A stretch of 64,000 bases of DNA from Fluviispira vulneris. GTDB lineage: Bacteria; Bdellovibrionota_B; Oligoflexia; Silvanigrellales; Silvanigrellaceae. The position numbers were made by a program, and so were the translations under genes. The stretch covers positions 62,001-126,000 of the forward strand of contig NZ_JACRSE010000001.1 of assembly GCF_014281055.1 (NCBI RefSeq). Reading direction: 5' to 3'. This document shows positions 26,272 to 35,800 of the stretch, piece by piece (the stretch's first letter is position 1; each line of letters opens with the position of its first letter). A model generated the notes under the pieces. The model did not search any database, had not been told where the DNA came from, and worked only from the letters and a program-made list of their open reading frames with translations.

Positions 26272-27369
26272 ATGAAGTTATTTTCGCATGTTGAACAAAT
26301 GGGCCATGAACAAATTGTTTTTTGCTGCGATAAGGAATCGGGACTAAAAGCAATCATAGCCATACATGATACCACTTTAGGGCCTGCTTTGGGTGGGACA
26401 CGTCTTTTACCGTATGAAAAAGAAGATGATGCTTTTAATGATGTCTTACGGTTAAGCAGAGGTATGACGTATAAAGCAGCCTGTGCGGGCTTAGCTTTGG
26501 GGGGTGGAAAAGCCGTCATCATTGCTGATCCGAGTCAAAAATCGGAAGCTATGTTTCGCACTTATGGAAGATTTGTAGAATCTCTCAATGGCCGTTATAT
26601 TACGGCTGAAGATATGAACACAAATGTTGCAAATATGGATCACATCCGTTTGGAAACTCGTTACGTTACTGGCGTTTCTGCAGGTCTCGGGGGAAGTGGA
26701 GATCCGAGTATTATGACTGCAAAAGGAGTTCTTTATGGAATCGAAGCATCTGTAAAGTATCGTTTGGGTAAAAATGAATTACGCGGAATTAAGATCGCTG
26801 TTCAAGGGATTGGTGCTGTAGGAAAACATCTTTGCAAAATGTTGCATGACAGAGGAGCACAACTCTATGTCACAGACATTGACGATCAAAAATTGAAACA
26901 AGCACATTCGTTATACAACGCAACAATTGTTACAGAAGCAGAACTTTATGCTTTAGATGTGGATGTCTATGCTCCATGTGCGCGCGGTTCTGTTTTAAAT
27001 TCTTCTACCATTCCTAGATTGAAAGCAAAAGTGGTTGCTGGTTGTGCAAATAATCAACTTGAAGATGAAGAAAAGCATGCAAAAATATTGAAAGAAAATA
27101 AAATTCTTTATGCACCAGATTATGTTATCAATGCCGGTGGATTGATAAATGTTGCAAATGAACTCACTGGGTATAATCTCGAAAAGGTTGAATCTGAAAT
27201 TGCGCGTATTGCCAACACTCTTGATTCAATTTATATCGAGGCTGACAAATTGAGTTTGACAACACAAGAAGCTGCGAAGCGTTTTGCAGAAAAGCGCATT
27301 CAAAGTGTTGCAAATTTAAAAACAATGTCGAGTTTTAAACATTCTGCAATTGGTAATATTATAAAGTAA
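26272..27369 (+). CDS. Leucine (Leu/Phe/Val) dehydrogenase
   Basis: NAD-dependent oxidative deamination of branched-chain amino acids to 2-oxo acids. 365 residues, normal length. GPALGGTRLLPY and the catalytic Lys80 in GGGKAVI mark the substrate domain; VQGIGAVGKHL is the nucleotide-binding turn, and PDYVINAGGLINVANEL is conserved in Leu dehydrogenases. AGAGGAG lies 7 nt before the ATG. First gene of an operon with an EVE protein and thiolase, consistent with amino acid catabolism. Confidence 0.92.
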   Translation: MKLFSHVEQMGHEQIVFCCDKESGLKAIIAIHDTTLGPALGGTRLLPYEKEDDAFNDVLRLSRGMTYKAACAGLALGGGKAVIIADPSQKSEAMFRTYGRFVESLNGRYITAEDMNTNVANMDHIRLETRYVTGVSAGLGGSGDPSIMTAKGVLYGIEASVKYRLGKNELRGIKIAVQGIGAVGKHLCKMLHDRGAQLYVTDIDDQKLKQAHSLYNATIVTEAELYALDVDVYAPCARGSVLNSSTIPRLKAKVVAGCANNQLEDEEKHAKILKENKILYAPDYVINAGGLINVANELTGYNLEKVESEIARIANTLDSIYIEADKLSLTTQEAAKRFAEKRIQSVANLKTMSSFKHSAIGNIIK

Positions 27370-27373
27370 CGGC

Positions 27374-27868
27374 ATGGATTTAGAAAATAAAATTGATAGT
27401 AAATTTTGGCTTATGAAGTCAGAGCCTGATGTTTTTTCTTTTTTTGATTTAGAGAGTCGAGAAAATCAAATAGAACAATGGGATGGAGTGAGAAATTATC
27501 AGGCTCGAAATTTTATGATGAATGATATGAAAGTAGGTGATAAAATATTATTTTATCATTCTAATTCAGCACCACCTGGAATTGCGGGACTCTGTGAAGT
27601 TGTTGAAGAAGCTAAGCCTGATGACACTGCGCTTGATCCTAAATCAGAATATTTTGATCCAAAATCAACTAAAGAAAAACCGCGATGGTTTGCGGTGACT
27701 GTTGGTAAACCACAGAGGCTTAACAAATTTGTTTCCTTATCTGAGTTGCGTGAAGAAAAGGAATTAAAAGATATGCTGCTCTTGCGTAAAGGTCAGAGAC
27801 TTTCTATCTTGCCCGTGTCTCAGCAAGAGTACAGTTGTATTTTAAAAATAGCTTCGAGCAGAAAATAG
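27374..27868 (+). CDS. EVE domain protein
   Basis: 164 residues made up of one EVE domain (PUA-like fold) that reads modified bases in related proteins. Typical pieces are KSEPDVFSF at the start, WDGVRNYQARNFM, VGDKILFYHSN and RKGQRLSILPV. It follows leucine dehydrogenase by 4 nt and precedes thiolase by 9 nt. Stand-alone bacterial copies of this type are widespread and their role is unclear; the linkage to catabolic genes may be only positional. Confidence 0.88.
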   Translation: MDLENKIDSKFWLMKSEPDVFSFFDLESRENQIEQWDGVRNYQARNFMMNDMKVGDKILFYHSNSAPPGIAGLCEVVEEAKPDDTALDPKSEYFDPKSTKEKPRWFAVTVGKPQRLNKFVSLSELREEKELKDMLLLRKGQRLSILPVSQQEYSCILKIASSRK

Positions 27869-27877
27869 AGGAACAAT

Positions 27878-29053
27878 ATGAAAAATGTTTATATCGTATC
27901 TGCAAAAAGAACTCCTGTCGGTCGTTTTCAAGGGGTATTTAAAACAATTTCCGCTGCACGATTAGGGGCAAGCGCTATTCAAGCCGCACTTGAAGCAAGT
28001 GGAGTGAGTAATACCCATATCGATGAAATCATTATGGGCGAAGTTTTAACTGCAGGAGTAGGGCAAGCGCCTGCAAGACAAGCTGCAATTTATGCAGGTT
28101 TACCTGATTCTGTCCAAGCTTTAACGATCGGTAAAGTCTGTGGGAGCGGACTAAAGTCTGTTGTGTTGGGCGCACAATCTATTTTAGTTGGTGATTCTCA
28201 TCTTGTTATTGCTGGTGGGCAAGAGAGTATGAGCAACGCTCCTTATTTATTACCCAATGCACGTGATGGATTACGTATGGGGAATAAAGAAATTATCGAT
28301 TCGATGATTCAAGATGGTCTTTGGGATCCTTATAATAATTTGCATATGGGAAATTGTGCAGAAATTTGTGCTAAAGATTATAAAATAACACGCGAAGAAC
28401 AAGACGCTTTTGCATTAGAAAGTTATAATCGAGCTCGTAAAGCTATGGATCTTGGTTTGTTTCAAAATGAAATAGCACCGGTTTCGGTTGTAACATCTAA
28501 AGTAACAACTGAGATAACAGAAGATGAAGAACCAAAAGCAGCAGATCTAGCTAAGATGAAAAGTCTTAGACCTGCCTTCGAAAAAGAAGGTACAATTACA
28601 GCAGCAAATGCTTCTAAAATAAATGATGGTGCTGCAGCTCTAATTTTAGCTTCTGAGGAAGCAGTTAAAAAGTATAATTTAAAACCAATAGCTAAAATTG
28701 TAAATTGGGCAGGACACGCTCAAGATCCAAAATGGTTTACAACAGCGCCGATTGCAGCTATTCAAAAAGTATTGTTAAAAGCAAAATTATCAACTCAAGA
28801 TATAGATTTATTTGAAATCAATGAAGCATTTGCGTTGGTTGCTATGGCTGCGATGCGGAAATTAGAAATTCCCCATGAAAAAGTGAATCCCAATGGCGGT
28901 GCATGTGCTATTGGCCATCCAATCGGTGCTAGTGGTGCACGAATTTTAACGACTCTAACGCATTCTCTTATTCAGCAAAAAAAGAAATACGGTCTTGCTA
29001 CCCTGTGTATTGGTGGGGGAGAAGGCATTGCAATGATAATTGAAAGAATTTGA
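27878..29053 (+). CDS. Acetyl-CoA acetyltransferase (thiolase)
   Basis: 391 residues. Joins two acetyl-CoA into acetoacetyl-CoA or runs in reverse. The acyl-accepting Cys88 (KVCGSGLKSV), His of GGACAIGHPIGASG and second Cys of TLCIGGGEG are all present. AGAGGA precedes the ATG. It is the last gene of the operon. Degradative against biosynthetic use cannot be decided; leucine breakdown also ends in acetoacetate and acetyl-CoA, which fits the operon. Confidence 0.92.
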   Translation: MKNVYIVSAKRTPVGRFQGVFKTISAARLGASAIQAALEASGVSNTHIDEIIMGEVLTAGVGQAPARQAAIYAGLPDSVQALTIGKVCGSGLKSVVLGAQSILVGDSHLVIAGGQESMSNAPYLLPNARDGLRMGNKEIIDSMIQDGLWDPYNNLHMGNCAEICAKDYKITREEQDAFALESYNRARKAMDLGLFQNEIAPVSVVTSKVTTEITEDEEPKAADLAKMKSLRPAFEKEGTITAANASKINDGAAALILASEEAVKKYNLKPIAKIVNWAGHAQDPKWFTTAPIAAIQKVLLKAKLSTQDIDLFEINEAFALVAMAAMRKLEIPHEKVNPNGGACAIGHPIGASGARILTTLTHSLIQQKKKYGLATLCIGGGEGIAMIIERI

Positions 29054-29082
29054 AATCGAAATATTTAAAAGGAATCTTCTTT

Positions 29083-29190
29083 ATGAAATCAGTTATAAAA
29101 ATTTCTTATCCAAACAAAATTCTCTTTGGCAGTGTACGTGCAAAAATTTCAATTTATTTGTGTTCATTCATTGGGAAATTAAAAAATTAA
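29083..29190 (+). CDS. Possible 35-residue frame after thiolase
   Basis: A short frame beginning MKSVIKISYPNKIL with AAAAGGA 9 nt before the ATG, 29 nt after the thiolase stop. It is basic and has no recognisable features. Only the ribosome site supports it; it may be a gene remnant. Confidence 0.22.
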   Translation: MKSVIKISYPNKILFGSVRAKISIYLCSFIGKLKN

Positions 29191-29255
29191 TTTTATTTTT
29201 GAATATATTCCTGACTGCAATTTTATAGCAAAAAATAAATATTAAAATTGAATAC

Positions 29256-30764
29256 TTACGAACAAGATTCTCTTCGCAAAAGAGGTGGAGCCTGTTCGAT
29301 CACAATTTCAAAATTTTTTGCAATGTATTTTGCTATTACGAATCCTAAAAGTCCATGGGTTAAAGCAGAAGGGTGCAAGTCATCAAAATACATGTAACGC
29401 TCATTCTTCTTAATCTCATCGAGCAGTGCAATTCCATCTTTTGTATTTGTTAAGTTAATATCATATCGAAAACCTTCATAATCATAATATTTAAAATCAT
29501 TTTTTACCAAATCGCGAAGTACTTGGCGTATATCAAAGAGTTTAATATTCTCGGCTTTAGCTTTTTTTTCTAAATCATTATTGAATTTATCTACCAGCCA
29601 AGCAAGATGATTTTTAGTTTCTTGTGAAGCGAGTTGAAATTTTGGTGATATATAAATATCAGGCATATTGATTAAAAGGAAATTTTTAGCACCACGAGCT
29701 TTTAGTTTGTTGATGCAGGTAAATAATCCATTTTGCGCATGTTCGATCCCTTTTAAATTTTCCCAACCCAAAGTAACAAGGTCATTTGGACCAGCCCAAA
29801 TGATATTTAAATTATTTGAAATATTTGCATATTCTTCAAGATATTGGTCTACCTGTTTTTCAAGGCAATATAATACAGTCCCTAATAATATAGTTTTGAT
29901 TTGCAAACTTGAAATATTTTTAAAAAGTGAATAATTACCAGCTGTCGAACCACCAACAGCATAATTTAGCAAGAAGCGATCAACTTTATTTTTTTGTAGT
30001 TTGTTTGTTGAAATATCTTCATAAGTATGATATTTATCGAAGTTTTTATGCTCTGATATGTGAACTAAATAAGATGAAATCATATCGCACCAGACAAATC
30101 CATTCGTAAAACGGCCATATGGTGATTGATTTAATATTTTTATATTTTTATTGAGTTCATTTAACTTTACAAATATTCTACCCATGGTTGAGGAATACAT
30201 AAGTCCTGTGTCGGATAAACTGTCACCAAAAATAACTATTCGAGATATTTTATTATGAGGGGAACAGCCTAATTTTATTTTCTTAGCAGTGTCTAGGAAA
30301 ATATCTTCAATGTAGGTATTTTCAATAAGATCTTTATAAGTGCAATCATTTATATTTAAAAGAGATTTAAACCAATTTTTAAATTCATTCATATTCAGTG
30401 TGCATGGATTAATATAAGATCGATTGATTCCATTAAATGTTTTTTGTTTGGATTCATAAATTATATAAAAATTTGCAATAAATTTTTGAATGCTTCTAGG
30501 TAAAATTTTTCTAAAGATAAAATTTTGATTTTTATTTAATTCACCGATGTTTTCAAGGAAACGAGAACTGAATATTTTTTGTGGATCATTTTCCAAACAC
30601 AAACAAATACGAATCGTTTTTTTGAGGTTGGTGGGATTAATTACTTTATTATAAATTTTTTCATGAGCTTCTTGGATGCATTCTTGTATAGCAGTGTCTT
30701 TTGACTTTCCAACTAAATTTCGACCACCCAAAACTTGTTTTATTGAACTTCTTAATTGTCGCAT
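29256..30764 (-). CDS. GDSL/SGNH-family lipase or esterase
   Basis: 502 residues. The C-terminal ~330 form an SGNH hydrolase: GDSLSDTG with Ser182, the Gly/Asn blocks (NYAVGGSTAG and GPND), and DDLHP with Asp462 and His464. The first ~170 residues are a helical, Lys-rich region of no known family and no signal peptide is evident, so either secretion uses another route or the enzyme is cytoplasmic. The layout recalls phospholipase/acyltransferases such as those of Legionella. Monocistronic, with long AT-rich flanks. Confidence 0.85.
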   Translation of the reverse strand: MRQLRSSIKQVLGGRNLVGKSKDTAIQECIQEAHEKIYNKVINPTNLKKTIRICLCLENDPQKIFSSRFLENIGELNKNQNFIFRKILPRSIQKFIANFYIIYESKQKTFNGINRSYINPCTLNMNEFKNWFKSLLNINDCTYKDLIENTYIEDIFLDTAKKIKLGCSPHNKISRIVIFGDSLSDTGLMYSSTMGRIFVKLNELNKNIKILNQSPYGRFTNGFVWCDMISSYLVHISEHKNFDKYHTYEDISTNKLQKNKVDRFLLNYAVGGSTAGNYSLFKNISSLQIKTILLGTVLYCLEKQVDQYLEEYANISNNLNIIWAGPNDLVTLGWENLKGIEHAQNGLFTCINKLKARGAKNFLLINMPDIYISPKFQLASQETKNHLAWLVDKFNNDLEKKAKAENIKLFDIRQVLRDLVKNDFKYYDYEGFRYDINLTNTKDGIALLDEIKKNERYMYFDDLHPSALTHGLLGFVIAKYIAKNFEIVIEQAPPLLRRESCS

Positions 30765-31302
30765 AGTTTTTCCATATCCAAGACAGAATATAATTAATTA
30801 AATAAGATTCAATTTTTTTTTCTGCTATAATAATAAATCTTAACAAATTATTTTTATTGAAAAAGCAATGTTTTATCAAACTCACAAAAATGTTAAGTTG
30901 TTGTTTCTTTATATATAATGAATTGAATTATCCAATTCAGAAAATTATTATATGTTAATTATTATTTTTTTCAAGTTTGCAAATAAAAATATTTTGCATT
31001 TAATCAGTAGGCGGATCTTATTCATTAAACAATGAAAGTATTCTGAAAAACTACTATTTATATATTTTTTTTGAACAAGATTTGATTTTTACTTAGTTTA
31101 TTGAATCTGGTTGTTGTAAAAATACTTATCTATAAATGGCTTAAAAATATAGCAATTTTGCTTTGATTTTCTTCATCTAACCTTATTTCCCTTGCTCTTC
31201 AAACTATAGATGATTATAGCAAATGCTGTATATTCATATTGAGAGGAACTCTTAAGCAGTTCAGTTCTTTGATGAGTTTAGTGTCAATAATTGGAGGAAG
31301 TT
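30765..31302. other. AT-rich intergenic region
   Basis: About 540 bases between divergent genes (esterase and helicase). Only short frames without ribosome sites are seen. It must hold both promoters; I see no strong dyad or repeat. Confidence 0.5.
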
Positions 31303-34149
31303 TTGAAGAAAAAAAGTCGTTCACAAAAGAACTTTGAATGGGAGCGTTCCTCGAGCCGAGATTTAAAATCAACACCCCGTAATCCAAGAGAAAAAAACTT
31401 TAGAGAGCGTCTCTCTCAAGATAAAAAAAATCCTCAAAATCAAAATAACTTTTCTTCTCAAAAAAATTTCCAACGAAAAAATTGGCACACATCAGCTCAA
31501 AAAGATCCACAAGTCGAATTTGATCAAATCTTGATAGCAAAATTTGGTGAGGAAAAGCTCAGAAAATGTGCTGAAAATGCGAAAGATAAAATTCAGCAGT
31601 TGATTCATGGCAATACCGATGCAGTAGAGCTCGGTTTGGCTATGACATCACATGGGGAAAATACCCAAATAAAAAATGATGAGCACAACTCTAAATTGAT
31701 GCCTCGTTTTGCACCCAATAAATCTTATATAAAAGATGTAAAAAAGCAGACAAAACAAACAGATCCTGATCAACAATTCAGGCAAGAAGAACCACCTGAG
31801 CCTATTCCAACGAGAGGTTTTGCGCTTGCGAAATATCGCCGCGAAGTCTTAGCGAGCAAAAGCAATATAAAAGATGAGACAAAAAAAATAGCAATTGAAA
31901 AGAATAGCTCTTCTGAAAACTTTAGAGTGACTCCTGGCGGATTGAAACTAGATGAGTGGCAGTACCAAGCTGTCGAAGCTCTCCTCGCCGGCAAACATGT
32001 GATCGTCGATGCGCCCACTTCCGCAGGTAAAACGCGAGTTATTGAAGCGTTGCTTGAATATCGTTTAAAAGAGGGCGGACGACTCATTTATACAAGTCCA
32101 GTTAAAAGTTTAAGTAACGATAAATATCGTGAATTTAGTGAGAAATACGGTAGAGAAAAAGTTGGTATTAATACAGGAGATTTTAAAGAGAATTTAAGTG
32201 CACCCATTATTTTAGCCACCCTTGAAACTTATCGTAACAGCCTATTGGGTATTGAACCGAATATGAACCGTAGGGTTGTTGTTTACGATGAATATCATTT
32301 TTTGCAAGATGAGAGTCGTGGAAGTGCTTGGGAGGAATCTCTTATATTAACCCCAAAAGATAGTCAACTTGTTTTACTCTCTGCAAGTGTACCAAATAGT
32401 AATGATTTTGCTCAATGGATTACAGGTTTAACCGGTAAAGAAACAGAAGTCGTTAAAGTGACGAAAAGACCTGTTCCTTTAGTGCATATGCTTTATACAA
32501 AATTTGGATGGATATTTGCTGAAGATTTAAAATTAAGTTCAGAAGATTTTGTAAATCTTTCAAAAGCAGCAAAACAATTTCGTAAAGACACTCGGCGTTT
32601 TCGTGGGCGTGATGTGTACAATTCTTTTGCAAAACCTATTTTACAGGCACTCGAATTAAATATGGGTCCAATTGTTATTTATGCAGGTAGGAGAGCCGAT
32701 GTTGAAGGAATAGCTTTGAATTTTTCAAAGCAATTGAGACAGACCTTTGAAGGTTCCGAAGCAGAAAAATTAAGAGAGCGACTCAAAACTCTTTCAGGCT
32801 ATGAATATGTTCCACAAGAATTGCAGCGACTTATTTCTCGCTATGGAATTGCTTTCCACCACAGTGGAATGATTCCTCCAGGACGAGTGGCCATTGAATC
32901 TTTGCTAAAAGAAGGGTTGTTAAGAATTTGCTGTGGGACTATGGGAATCAGTTTGGGAGTTAATTTTGCTGTGCGCAGCGCTTTTATTTCCGATGAATCA
33001 CGACCAAGTGAGGGGGGTGAAACCCGTTATTCTAACACAGAAATAATGCAAATGCTTGGAAGAGCTGGTCGCAGAGGTCATGACAAACAAGGATTTTCTT
33101 TATGGTTTAATGCAGGGCGTTATGCTGAGCAAAGACCAAAAGAACGTGAAGAATGTCGCAGTTCTCTTAAATTTGATCCAACGACTGTTATCGGTATTTT
33201 AGGACAACACCAAAGTATCGCTTATCTCTCAAATTTTTATCAGAAATCATTTTTTATGATTGGTAAAAATTCATCACAAGTTCTTGTGGCGGATCACGAT
33301 CTTCTTTCGGGTGCTTTGTATAAAAAATGTGGTTACGAAAATTTAGCATGCAACGATATCCCTCAAATGTATAAAAAGTTTCAAAAGGGAAAAAATCGCT
33401 CGGAAATTGCCTGCAATCGTTGTCCCGCAAAGAAAGATTGCCACAATATGATGGCGACAGCGAGAAATAGTACATTAAATAAAATCGTTTCCCACTTGCA
33501 AGATGTAGGAGCATTAAATGAATCTGTCCCAACAGAAATGGGAAATTTGGCTCGACATTTTCCTCAAGCGGGTGGGCTCATAATTGCGAATTGGTTGGCA
33601 CAGGGACATTTAAATAAAGATACATTTTTAGATTATATTCAAGCCATGGCTGCTTTCGGTGCAGCGCATTTTAAAGAAATTCCAGATTCATTTGCTGATA
33701 TGGCTTTTTTAAATGATTTAAAAATTCCATCTTTAATTGATAAGTATTACCCAAGCACTCTTTTCCCAGAATTATATGACGAAGTTAAATTAAGACGAGG
33801 AGAAGAACCGCAAGAAGGAAATGAGCTTGTTTTTAGGGAATTCAACTTAGGTGCTGCTTCTTTGATAAAACATTGGCTCAACCCTAAAACAGAGTGGGAA
33901 GATTTAGTAGCAGAGCATTCCTCTAAGTATTTTTCAGCAGGCGATTGTATGAATGTTCTGTTTCGCTTTTCAACCTTTCTACAAAGTTGTGGTAGACTTG
34001 GAGATTTTAATCCTGCAATTGCTGCTGAAGCAAAGCGATTACAAAGAATATTATTACGCGAACCACTCGATGCTCGGAACCGTATGTTAGTGGAAGAGGC
34101 AAATGAATTGGAAAATGTCCCAGAATCTTTTTCTGAAGTTGAAAGTTAA
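31303..34149 (+). CDS. Ski2/DOB1-like DExH helicase with cysteine cluster
   Basis: 948 residues. The start is a TTG at 31303, 5 nt after GGAGG; an in-frame TTG at 31291 would overlap that site. Residues 1-200 are basic and low in complexity. Then come Walker A APTSAGKT (237-244), DEYH (from 329), LLSASVP, HHSGMIPPGR and QMLGRAGRRG (Arg at 587). Cys676, Cys683, Cys704, Cys707 and Cys713 form a cluster whose last three have the CxxCx5C spacing of some Fe-S sites. The C-terminal ~230 residues are helical. Probably an RNA remodelling or decay helicase. Confidence 0.88.
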   Translation: MKKKSRSQKNFEWERSSSRDLKSTPRNPREKNFRERLSQDKKNPQNQNNFSSQKNFQRKNWHTSAQKDPQVEFDQILIAKFGEEKLRKCAENAKDKIQQLIHGNTDAVELGLAMTSHGENTQIKNDEHNSKLMPRFAPNKSYIKDVKKQTKQTDPDQQFRQEEPPEPIPTRGFALAKYRREVLASKSNIKDETKKIAIEKNSSSENFRVTPGGLKLDEWQYQAVEALLAGKHVIVDAPTSAGKTRVIEALLEYRLKEGGRLIYTSPVKSLSNDKYREFSEKYGREKVGINTGDFKENLSAPIILATLETYRNSLLGIEPNMNRRVVVYDEYHFLQDESRGSAWEESLILTPKDSQLVLLSASVPNSNDFAQWITGLTGKETEVVKVTKRPVPLVHMLYTKFGWIFAEDLKLSSEDFVNLSKAAKQFRKDTRRFRGRDVYNSFAKPILQALELNMGPIVIYAGRRADVEGIALNFSKQLRQTFEGSEAEKLRERLKTLSGYEYVPQELQRLISRYGIAFHHSGMIPPGRVAIESLLKEGLLRICCGTMGISLGVNFAVRSAFISDESRPSEGGETRYSNTEIMQMLGRAGRRGHDKQGFSLWFNAGRYAEQRPKEREECRSSLKFDPTTVIGILGQHQSIAYLSNFYQKSFFMIGKNSSQVLVADHDLLSGALYKKCGYENLACNDIPQMYKKFQKGKNRSEIACNRCPAKKDCHNMMATARNSTLNKIVSHLQDVGALNESVPTEMGNLARHFPQAGGLIIANWLAQGHLNKDTFLDYIQAMAAFGAAHFKEIPDSFADMAFLNDLKIPSLIDKYYPSTLFPELYDEVKLRRGEEPQEGNELVFREFNLGAASLIKHWLNPKTEWEDLVAEHSSKYFSAGDCMNVLFRFSTFLQSCGRLGDFNPAIAAEAKRLQRILLREPLDARNRMLVEEANELENVPESFSEVES

Positions 34150-34275
34150 ACGTTAATTTCATTATTTATTAGAAAAAATATGGTCTATAAGAAATTATAG
34201 GCCATATTTAAATTTATAAAGATAAATATTATTGTGTTTTTTTATGATATTAATTATATTTTCTAAAAGAATTTA

Positions 34276-34311
34276 AAAAATCTTAAATTACTTTTTTAAG
34301 ATTTTTATTAT
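34276..34311 (+). terminator. Terminator-like hairpin after helicase gene
   Basis: 12-bp perfect arms AAAAATCTTAAA (34276-34287) and TTTAAGATTTTT (34295-34306) with a T-rich tail. A second imperfect stem at about 34169-34202 (AAATATGG...CCATATTT) lies before it. Confidence 0.6.
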
Positions 34312-34388
34312 CTTAAGTTTTTTCTTCCTAAAAAATGTCGTAACATTGCAAAAATTATTTATAGTCAACCGATTAGAGGATAAAATTT

Positions 34389-35756
34389 ATGCAATTAATA
34401 GAATCTATCTATGATATTTTTTATGTGGAATTTTCAAAATTACTTGGAAAGATAAATAACAAATATAAAGTTCAAATGTTTGAAAAACTAAGATTGAAAA
34501 AATTGAGAAAGATTAGCAAATTTGCATTTGCGAACTCAAATTTCTATAGAAAAGTCTTTATTGAAAATGGGATTAGAGAAGAGGATTTAGATAGAATTCA
34601 ATTTGAGCAGCTGCCAATAATTAAGAAAAAAGATATGATTGATAATATTCAAGATGTCTTTACTGATAAGAGCATAGTGAAAGATGATTTATTCAAGTTT
34701 ATCCATGATCCTTCTTCTGGTAATATATATAAAGAAAAATATATTTGCTTTACAACCTCAGGAACACTTGGTTTAAAATTACCAATCTTATTTTCTCTTA
34801 AGGATTTCAATAAAGTAATCATTAACACTCTTTTCTATAACACATTTCCAATTAAATTTTTAATTGGAAAGAAGACACGTGTGACAATGATTGGTCTAAT
34901 TGAAGGAAGAAGTGCAGGCATAACATTTTTTAAAAACCTTCCAAATTTAATTTATAATAAAAAGTCTATCTCTCTTTTACTGCCAATCCCAAAAATAGTA
35001 GAAGAACTCAATAGTTTTAATCCAGAAATGCTTATTTCTTATCCTGGAGTGTTTGTATCATTACTTGAGTATAAAAAAAATGGAAAATTACGAATATCAC
35101 CTAAAAAAATAGTTCTTTCAGGTGAAATTTTAACAAAAGAAAATGCAAAAAAAATTCGAGAGACTTTTAACTGTGAAGTTGTCAATTCTTATGGGTCATC
35201 CGAATGTCTTATAGTGGGTACGCAGCAGAATGATAAACCTTATTTAATATTTCCAAATACGTGCCATATAGAACTTGTTGGACATGATAACAAACCTGCA
35301 CCTGTAGGAGAATTGGGTAGAATCGTAATAACAAATTTTCAAAATTTCAGTCAACCATTTATTCGTTATGATATCGGAGACTTTGCTGTAAATACAGTAA
35401 ATGAATTTGGCGAGTTTAGTTTTGATGGAGTTGCTGGAAGGAATTATAAGCCAATTTTATTTCAAAACAACGAAGGTGAAAAATTTGAAATATTTCACTG
35501 GACTTTTTATACCTATATTCTCTATGCAGCAGGGATTTATAAATCGCAAATGCGTATAGGTAATAACTGTTTTAAAACCTTTCTAGTAGGTACACAGGAA
35601 TGTATTGAAAAATGTAAAAATAATTTTGATGAATTACTTAAAAGCTTAGGTGCTGAGAAATCTGTTAAATTTAGTTTCGAAAAAGTCGATGACATAAAGC
35701 CTGAATCTAATGGGAAAATACCATTTATAATATTTGATGATTCTTTGAATTATTAA
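34389..35756 (+). CDS. PaaK-like adenylate-forming ligase
   Basis: 455 residues of the phenylacetate-CoA-ligase type. The nucleotide loop is FTTSGTLGLKLPI, the acid-binding and adenine motif is NSYGSSECLIVG, and the hinge is IRYDIGDFAV. A Lys in SNGKIPFI near the C-terminus matches the adenylation lysine. It activates a carboxylic acid, probably to a CoA or carrier thioester; the acid is unknown. Genes of this subgroup also occur in capsule or natural-product clusters, but no such cluster is seen here. AGAGGA lies before the ATG. Confidence 0.82.
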   Translation: MQLIESIYDIFYVEFSKLLGKINNKYKVQMFEKLRLKKLRKISKFAFANSNFYRKVFIENGIREEDLDRIQFEQLPIIKKKDMIDNIQDVFTDKSIVKDDLFKFIHDPSSGNIYKEKYICFTTSGTLGLKLPILFSLKDFNKVIINTLFYNTFPIKFLIGKKTRVTMIGLIEGRSAGITFFKNLPNLIYNKKSISLLLPIPKIVEELNSFNPEMLISYPGVFVSLLEYKKNGKLRISPKKIVLSGEILTKENAKKIRETFNCEVVNSYGSSECLIVGTQQNDKPYLIFPNTCHIELVGHDNKPAPVGELGRIVITNFQNFSQPFIRYDIGDFAVNTVNEFGEFSFDGVAGRNYKPILFQNNEGEKFEIFHWTFYTYILYAAGIYKSQMRIGNNCFKTFLVGTQECIEKCKNNFDELLKSLGAEKSVKFSFEKVDDIKPESNGKIPFIIFDDSLNY

Positions 35757-35776
35757 TGAAAAATGATGATAAATAT

Positions 35777-35800
35777 GTATGCAAAATATTTGCATACTTA
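35777..35800. terminator. Palindrome between convergent genes
   Basis: Perfect arms GTATGCAAA (35777-35785) and TTTGCATAC (35789-35797) around ATA in a 41-bp gap between two convergent stop codons. The T-run is poor, so a terminator role is likely but not certain. Confidence 0.5.

Noticed and set aside
29040-29228. 62-residue frame over the thiolase stop
   Set aside because: Starts at a TTG inside the thiolase without a ribosome site; the shorter frame at 29083 is the better candidate.
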